DNA of 64,000 nt from Actinomycetes bacterium (GTDB lineage Bacteria; Actinomycetota; Actinomycetes; Propionibacteriales; Nocardioidaceae). Both the position numbers and the translations under genes were made by a program. The stretch is from the NCBI GenBank assembly GCA_023460975.1, contig JAEWOG010000067.1, positions 124,001-188,000 of the forward strand. Reading direction: 5' to 3'. This document shows positions 59,579-64,000 of this stretch, piece by piece (position 1 is the stretch's first letter; the number at the start of each line of letters is the position of its first letter). The notes beneath the pieces were generated by a model. It ran no database searches and had not been told where the DNA came from. It saw only the letters and a list, made by a program, of their open reading frames with translations.

Positions 59579-61264
59579 GTGACCAGCCTTCCCCCGGCGC
59601 GCCCCTCCGCGCCCCCGCCCGGGCTGAGCGTCGACGGCTACGAGCTGCGTGCGCGACTCGGTGAGGGCGGCATGGGTGTGGTCCACCTGGCGCAGCGGCG
59701 CGGAGAGCGCCCAGTGGCGCTCAAGGTGCTGCGGCCCAACGTGGTGGGCGACGACGAGGCCCGCCAGCGGCTGGCGCGGGAGGTCGACTCGCTCGCGCGG
59801 GTGCGCAATCGCCGCGTCGCGGAGGTCATCGACGCCGACCCGTGGGGAGCGGTGCCCTACGTCGCGACGCGCTATGTCCCGGGACTCACCCTCCACGACC
59901 ACGCCCAGCAGGAGGGCGCGATCGACGGCGACGACCTGGTGTGGCTGGCCGACTGTCTTGCGGAGGCGCTCCAGGCCGTCCACGCGGTCGGTGTCCTGCA
60001 CCGCGACATCAAGCCCTCGAACGTCATTCTCGAGGGGCGCACTCCGATCCTGATCGACTTCGGTCTGGCGCGGGTCGCCGACGACTCCCGGCTGACGATG
60101 ACGGGGTGGCTGCTGGGCACTCCGGGCTACCTCGCCCCCGAGATCCTGCACGGCCACGACGCCGTCGAGGCCTCCGACGTCCACTCCTGGGCGGCGACGG
60201 TGGCGTTCGCTGCGCAGGCCCGCGCGCCGTACGGTCGCGGACCGTCGATGGCCGTCATGGACCGGGTGCGTCGCGGCGAGCACGACCTCTCCGACGTTCC
60301 TGAGCCCGTACGCGAACTGCTCGAGGCCTGCCTCGACCCTGATCCCGACCGGCGCCCGGACCTCGTCGAGGTGCGCGAGTGGCTGGCCGATCTGGGCAGT
60401 TCCCGTGGGCGCCGCGAGGTGCGGCGGGCTCAGCGTGACGACGTGGGTCTGACGGCGCCGTACGTGGCCGCCGACGCCGCGGCCGCACAGGCTCGTACGG
60501 CGCTCGAGGCCCCTTCAGCCGTACGCGCCCTGCCCCCGACGCGCCACCTGCCCGAGACGACGACGCGGTCGGCGGCCGAGGCGGACGCGCCCTGGGACGA
60601 GTGGGACGAGGGCGGCGAGGACGAGGGTCCCTCCGAGGAGGACTGGTCTGCCTGGACCGAGGTCGGCCAGCCGCCGCCGCGCGTCGGGCTGTTCGAGCGA
60701 ATGCGACGGGGGACCTTGGTTGCGGTGGCGGGCCTCGTCGCCGCGGCGGCCGTGGCCGCCGCACCCTGGATCGCGGTGACCGTGCTGCTCCTGGGCATGT
60801 GGATCCTGCGTGCCGGCTCGCTGTCGACCTCGGCGCGCGAACGCAAGCGCTCCCTGCGCGGTGCGCGGTGGTGGGACGGGTTGGCCGGCATCCTGGCCGC
60901 GCCGTGGCACGTCGTCGCGGCCCTGCCCGGGGCCGGCCTGCTGGCCCTGTGGGCAGCCGGAGCGGGTGTGGCTGTCGCGCTGTTGTGCTACGCGCTGTCG
61001 GTCTCGATGGGGCTCGCGCTGGGACTGGTCGGCTGGTCGTTCGCGGCCGGGCTGTGGTGGGGCCCCGGCGGCAGCCGCTTCCGCGGGCCGCTCCACCGTG
61101 TGGTCGACGCCGCGGCCTCGCGTCCGGTCCCGTGGCTGCTCACCGCTGTGCTCGTCGCCGCGTGTGCCTCGGGTCTGGCCGCGTACGCGCAGCAGGCAGG
61201 GCCGCACTGGGCTCCGGCCTCGGATGCGCCCTTCGCGAGCGTCAACGCTCCGTCCTGGCTGTAG
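59579..61264 (+). CDS. Membrane Ser/Thr protein kinase
   Basis: Eukaryotic-type kinase of 561 residues. The kinase domain (~18-280) has the glycine loop LGEGGMGVVHLA, ATP lysine K49 (VALKVL), HRDIKPSN (H141-N148, catalytic D143), DFG (160-162) and GTPGYLAPE. A ~110-residue charged linker (WDEWDEGGEDEGPSEEDWSA) leads to about four hydrophobic segments (~375-545). There is no PASTA or other extracellular sensor domain, so signal input must come through the membrane segments or partners. The GTG start looks leaderless. A 13-bp repeat follows the stop. Confidence 0.92.
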   Translation: MTSLPPARPSAPPPGLSVDGYELRARLGEGGMGVVHLAQRRGERPVALKVLRPNVVGDDEARQRLAREVDSLARVRNRRVAEVIDADPWGAVPYVATRYVPGLTLHDHAQQEGAIDGDDLVWLADCLAEALQAVHAVGVLHRDIKPSNVILEGRTPILIDFGLARVADDSRLTMTGWLLGTPGYLAPEILHGHDAVEASDVHSWAATVAFAAQARAPYGRGPSMAVMDRVRRGEHDLSDVPEPVRELLEACLDPDPDRRPDLVEVREWLADLGSSRGRREVRRAQRDDVGLTAPYVAADAAAAQARTALEAPSAVRALPPTRHLPETTTRSAAEADAPWDEWDEGGEDEGPSEEDWSAWTEVGQPPPRVGLFERMRRGTLVAVAGLVAAAAVAAAPWIAVTVLLLGMWILRAGSLSTSARERKRSLRGARWWDGLAGILAAPWHVVAALPGAGLLALWAAGAGVAVALLCYALSVSMGLALGLVGWSFAAGLWWGPGGSRFRGPLHRVVDAAASRPVPWLLTAVLVAACASGLAAYAQQAGPHWAPASDAPFASVNAPSWL

Positions 61265-61274
61265 GGCTGACTCC

Positions 61275-61313
61275 AGGGATCGGCTCCGGGGATCGGCTCC
61301 GGGGATCGGCTCC
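61275..61313. repeat. 13-bp tandem repeat x3 after the kinase stop
   Basis: (A/G)GGGATCGGCTCC-type units at 61275, 61288 and 61301, starting 11 nt after the kinase stop. Confidence 0.85.
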
Positions 61314-61378
61314 GGGCCTCAGCAGGCGACGTCGACCCGGATGCTGGAATCCGGCCCACCTCTGGGCGCGGGACGTGT

Positions 61379-61384
61379 CACCAT
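61379..61384 (+). promoter_or_regulatory. -10-like CACCAT, leaderless start of the cimA leader peptide
   Basis: CACCAT is followed by 6 nt and then GTG 61391. It resembles CACAAT upstream of ligA and the yczE-like gene. Confidence 0.4.
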
Positions 61385-61390
61385 GGGGGT

Positions 61391-61420
61391 GTGCGACCCG
61401 GTGCCTTCATCATTCGCTAG
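61391..61420 (+). CDS. cimA leader peptide (tandem Ile codons)
   Basis: A nine-residue frame MRPGAFIIR from GTG 61391 to TAG 61418, with ATC-ATT in tandem just before the end. ATT looks rare in this DNA. It is followed at once by a perfect hairpin and an intrinsic terminator, then cimA. Since CimA makes the isoleucine precursor, stalling at the Ile codons when isoleucyl-tRNA is short would sensibly relieve termination. The start looks leaderless. An ATG frame at 61383 is possible but contains no Ile. Confidence 0.75.
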   Translation: MRPGAFIIR

Positions 61421-61473
61421 CGCGTCAGGACTCCTGACGCGCTGACCTCTCGTTCCCGACGGGGGGTCTTTTT
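61419..61473 (+). terminator. cimA attenuator: 11-bp hairpin plus intrinsic terminator
   Basis: Hairpin 1 pairs AGCGCGTCAGG (61419-61429) with CCTGACGCGCT (61433-61443). The terminator pairs GACCTCTCGT (61444-61453) with ACGGGGGGTC (61459-61468), two G-U pairs, followed by TTTTT (61469-61473). GACTCC (61429-61434) can instead pair with GGGGTC (61463-61468), a possible antiterminator. Confidence 0.8.
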
Positions 61474-61500
61474 GTTGCTCGACCCGACCGAGAGAAGACC

Positions 61501-63093
61501 ATGGACCTTCACGGCGCGTTCCACGTCTACGACACCACTCTGCGCGACGGGGCGCAGCAGGAGGGGCTCAACCTCTCGGTCGCCGACAAGATCACGATCG
61601 CGCGCCTGATCGACTCCCTCGGCGTCGGCTACATCGAAGGCGGATGGCCGGGCGCCAACCCGCGTGACACCGAGTTCTTCGCCCGCGCGGCAGAGCTCGA
61701 CCTCCAGCACGCCACGCTCGCGGCCTTCGGCTCGACGCGGAAGGCGGGACTGGTCGCCGCAGACGACCCGCAGGTCGCCGCCCTGCGAGAGTCGGGCGCC
61801 TCCACCGTCACCCTGGTGGCCAAGTCGCACGTACGCCACGTCGAGCTGGCGCTGCGCACGACCCTGGCCGAGAACCTGGCGATGATCACGGACACGGTGC
61901 AGCACCTGGTGGGAGAGGGCAGGGAGGTCTTCGTCGACGCGGAGCACTTCTTCGACGGCTACCGCCTGGACCGGGCGTACGCCCTGGAGGTGGTCGGTGC
62001 TGCCGCCCAGGCGGGCGCCAGCGTGGTGGCCCTGTGCGACACCAACGGCGGGATGCTGCCCCACTGGGTGGGCGACATCGTCGCGGACGTCATCGCCTCC
62101 ACCGGCGTACGCGTCGGCATCCACGCCCACAACGACACCGGCTGCGCGGTCGCCAACTCGATCGCCGCGGTGGAGGCGGGCGCCAGCCACGTCCAGGGCT
62201 GTATGAACGGGTACGGCGAGCGCACCGGCAACGCGGATCTGGTCACGGTGGTGGCCAACCTCGAACTCAAGCTCGGGCGTCGCGTGCTGCCCGACGGGCT
62301 GCTGCGCGACGCGACTCGGATCGCGCATGCGGTCGCCGAGGTCACCAACGTGCCGCCGGCGGGGCGCCAGCCGTACGTGGGTGCCAGCGCGTTCGCGCAC
62401 AAGGCGGGCCTGCACGCGAGCGCCATCAAGGTCGACCCGAACCTGTACCAGCACCTCGATCCGATCGAGGTCGGCAACGACATGCGGCTGCTCGTCTCCG
62501 ACATGGCCGGACGCGCCTCGATCGAGCTCAAGGGCAAGGAGCTGGGCTTCGACCTGTCCGGCGACCGTGACCTCGTCACCCGCGTGACGGACCGCGTCAA
62601 GGAGCTCGAGCAGCGCGGGCACACCTTCGAGGCGGCCGACGCGTCCTTCGAGTTGTTGCTCGTGGAGGAGGTGGAGGGGCAGCGGCCTGCGTACTTCGAC
62701 GTCGAGTCGTGGCGCGTGATCACCGAGACCCTCACCAAGGCGGGGCCCACCGACGAGGCCGTCTCGGAGGCGACGGTGAAGCTCACCTCCGACGGGGTGC
62801 GCTACGTCGTGACCGGAGAGGGCAACGGACCCGTCAACGCGCTCGACCACGCCCTGCGCACGGCCATCGAGCAGGCCTACCCCGAGGTCGCGAAGTTCGA
62901 ACTGATCGACTACAAGGTGCGCATCCTCGACCAGGGGCATGGCACCGACGCGATCACGCGGGTGCTCATCGAGACCAGCGACGGGGTGTCGTCGTGGGTC
63001 ACCGTGGGGGTCGGCGCCAACGTGATCGAGGCGTCGTGGGGTGCTCTGGTCGACGCCGTCACCTTCGGGCTGCGCCGCCACCACGTCGACTGA
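61501..63093 (+). CDS. cimA: Citramalate synthase
   Basis: Condenses pyruvate and acetyl-CoA to (R)-citramalate, the start of a threonine-independent isoleucine route. It has 530 residues. The DRE-TIM metallolyase barrel has YDTTLRDGAQQEGLNLSVAD (metal Asp and catalytic Arg), VALCDTNGGMLPH and the metal site GIHAHNDTGCAVANSI, with NGYGERTGNADL. A C-terminal LeuA-like dimer regulatory domain (~390-530) allows isoleucine feedback. GAGAGAAG 3-10 nt upstream supports ATG 61501. It is controlled by the attenuator upstream. Confidence 0.95.
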   Translation: MDLHGAFHVYDTTLRDGAQQEGLNLSVADKITIARLIDSLGVGYIEGGWPGANPRDTEFFARAAELDLQHATLAAFGSTRKAGLVAADDPQVAALRESGASTVTLVAKSHVRHVELALRTTLAENLAMITDTVQHLVGEGREVFVDAEHFFDGYRLDRAYALEVVGAAAQAGASVVALCDTNGGMLPHWVGDIVADVIASTGVRVGIHAHNDTGCAVANSIAAVEAGASHVQGCMNGYGERTGNADLVTVVANLELKLGRRVLPDGLLRDATRIAHAVAEVTNVPPAGRQPYVGASAFAHKAGLHASAIKVDPNLYQHLDPIEVGNDMRLLVSDMAGRASIELKGKELGFDLSGDRDLVTRVTDRVKELEQRGHTFEAADASFELLLVEEVEGQRPAYFDVESWRVITETLTKAGPTDEAVSEATVKLTSDGVRYVVTGEGNGPVNALDHALRTAIEQAYPEVAKFELIDYKVRILDQGHGTDAITRVLIETSDGVSSWVTVGVGANVIEASWGALVDAVTFGLRRHHVD

Positions 63094-63153
63094 TCGGCCC
63101 GGTGCCTGGCGCGGTCCCGAGCCCGTGGTCGCGGATGCTGGAAGGATGACCGC

Positions 63154-63468
63154 ATGAGTACGCCGAGCGTGTCCGACCGGATCCTGGGATCGGTGCTGCT
63201 GTTCGTGTCGGCCGGGTTTGCCTGGTTCCTGACCACGTGGGGACTGCTGGGCGGCTCGGGGGACGCCTCCGGTCCCATGAGCGCGGTCTCGTCGGTGGGC
63301 CGCTGGGTCACCATCGTGTGGCCCGTCCTGGCCGCGCTGAGCGGGGCCGTGGTGTTCCTGCGCCGGTGGGCGCGCGGTGCCACCGTCGGGTGGGTGCCGC
63401 TCGTGTTCGCGGGCCTGGGTCTGGCGGGCTGGCTCGTGGGCGTACTCATCGTGATGGTCGGGGGCTGA
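63154..63468 (+). CDS. Small membrane protein, paralogue of the next gene
   Basis: A 104-residue protein with three hydrophobic helices (ILGSVLLFVSAGFAWFLTTW, VTIVWPVLAALSGAVVFL, VPLVFAGLGLAGWLVGVLIV). No family is recognised. GGAAGGA 9-15 nt upstream supports the ATG. The following gene, 2 nt after the stop, has the same helix layout and the shared patterns WVT..WPL/V, GLGW-like VGWVPLV/IWWVPLA, so the pair looks like a tandem duplication. Confidence 0.7.
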   Translation: MSTPSVSDRILGSVLLFVSAGFAWFLTTWGLLGGSGDASGPMSAVSSVGRWVTIVWPVLAALSGAVVFLRRWARGATVGWVPLVFAGLGLAGWLVGVLIVMVGG

Positions 63469-63470
63469 GG

Positions 63471-63809
63471 ATGAGCACGGGGGAGCGGCCGCCGAGCACA
63501 GGCGATCGCGTTGCCGGCGTCCTCGCGCTGGCGGTGTTGGCTCTCCTCGCGCTCGTGCTGGCCTTCTGGGCCCTGCTCGGCGGTTCGATGGCGGCGGGCA
63601 ACTGCTCTGAGTGTGACGACTCGCTGGCCTCGCTGTCCGTGTGGGTCACCACCGCGTGGCCGCTGGTGGCCGTCGCGGGAGTGATGGGGTGGCTCGGCCT
63701 CCGGTGGGTGCGCGGCTCCCGGATCTGGTGGGTCCCCCTGGCGGGCGTCCCGCTGGTCGTGGGCGGCTGGTGGGTGCTGTTGCAGTGGGTCAACGCGGCG
63801 ACGGCGTGA
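63471..63809 (+). CDS. Small membrane protein, paralogue of the previous gene
   Basis: A 112-residue protein with three helices (VAGVLALAVLALLALVLAFW, WVTTAWPLVAVAGVMGWLGL, VPLAGVPLVVGGWWVLLQWV) and a short loop holding NCSECDD, a cysteine pair absent from its neighbour. No family is recognised. GGCTGAGG lies just before ATG 63471. It is co-transcribed with the upstream paralogue and is followed after 19 nt by an amidase gene. Confidence 0.7.
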   Translation: MSTGERPPSTGDRVAGVLALAVLALLALVLAFWALLGGSMAAGNCSECDDSLASLSVWVTTAWPLVAVAGVMGWLGLRWVRGSRIWWVPLAGVPLVVGGWWVLLQWVNAATA

Positions 63810-63815
63810 GTGCCG

Positions 63816-63821
63816 TACGGT
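63816..63821 (+). promoter_or_regulatory. -10-like TACGGT, leaderless start of the amidase gene
   Basis: TACGGT is followed by 7 nt and then ATG 63829. Confidence 0.4.
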
Positions 63822-63828
63822 CGGGCGA

Positions 63829-64000
63829 ATGAACCCGCTGCACCATCTCTCCGCGCTGGAGCAGGGCGCCCTGGTTGCTTCCGGTGACCTGTCGCCGCTG
63901 GACCTGGTCGAGCACTATCTCGCGCGCGAGGACGAGGTGGGGGCCTTCGTGACGCTCACCCCCGACCGCGCCCGCGGTGCTGCGGAGCGACTCGCACGCC
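63829..64000 (+). CDS. Amidase-signature family protein, 3'-truncated by window edge
   Basis: The first 57 codons of a gene that runs off the window. MNPLHHLSALEQGALVASGD, LSPLDLVEHYLAR and AFVTLTPDRARGAAERLA match the N-terminal helices of amidase-signature enzymes (GatA-like; compare gatA at 15010 with its [13 protein letters not shown]). The catalytic Ser-cisSer-Lys region lies beyond the edge. A stand-alone amidase is more likely than a second GatA, because gatCAB is already complete. The start looks leaderless. Confidence 0.7.
   Translation, partial: MNPLHHLSALEQGALVASGDLSPLDLVEHYLAREDEVGAFVTLTPDRARGAAERLAR

Noticed and set aside
61383..61443. Alternative cimA leader frame from ATG 61383 (with Leu-Leu near its end)
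   Set aside because: Has no Ile codon and runs through the first hairpin. The GTG 61391 frame has tandem Ile, ends at the hairpin and fits the leaderless hexamer spacing.

Overview
The window is high-GC (about 70 % by eye), densely packed DNA with overlapping start and stop codons, GTG starts and many genes without a Shine-Dalgarno sequence. Gene content and order (rne-rplU-rpmA-obg-proB; cysteine desulfurase-mnmA-MetE-like-ligA-gatCAB; ilvBNC-serA-leuB-ilvE-cimA) indicate an Actinomycetota chromosome, most likely a Nocardioidaceae-like organism. The family-level call is inference. I see no phage, IS element, rRNA or tRNA.

Layout. 1-9.5 kb: RNA turnover and ribosome genes, a decayed cadherin-like surface gene, obg, proB, and the sulfur/tRNA-thiolation cluster. 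9.5-14.6 kb: two secreted proteins flanking ligA. 14.7-18.0 kb: gatCAB. 18.2-24.6 kb: a cobalamin riboswitch followed by five tightly coupled genes: a secreted alpha/alpha-barrel protein, a stalked membrane-anchored DUF4430-like protein, and an ECF transporter (T, fused A-A, S). I read this as a surface vitamin-B12 capture and import system in which the two halves of a transcobalamin-like fold are made as separate proteins. 24.6-31.6 kb: a lipoprotein dehydrogenase, a hydrolase, an EamA exporter, and a PadR-controlled DrrAB-type ABC exporter. 31.7-43.3 kb: ilvD, kynureninase, an S66 peptidase, acetyltransferases, a 30-nt-periodic repeat array, dCMP deaminase and ilvBNC. 43.4-48.3 kb: a Gtr-like surface glycosylation set and membrane proteins. 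48.5-56.7 kb: serA, a MocR/YczE pair, a TetR/TauD pair and a methyltransferase-ABC exporter group. 56.8-64 kb: leuB, ilvE, a membrane protein kinase, citramalate synthase cimA and a truncated amidase.

How the genes work together. Branched-chain amino-acid synthesis dominates the second half (ilvD, ilvBNC, leuB, ilvE, cimA). Three of these loci carry a tiny leader peptide rich in Ile/Leu/Val codons followed by an intrinsic terminator, which is the classical attenuation layout. All three peptides are short (9-14 residues). Many other genes begin 6-7 nt after a -10-like hexamer with no ribosome-binding site, which suggests widespread leaderless transcription.
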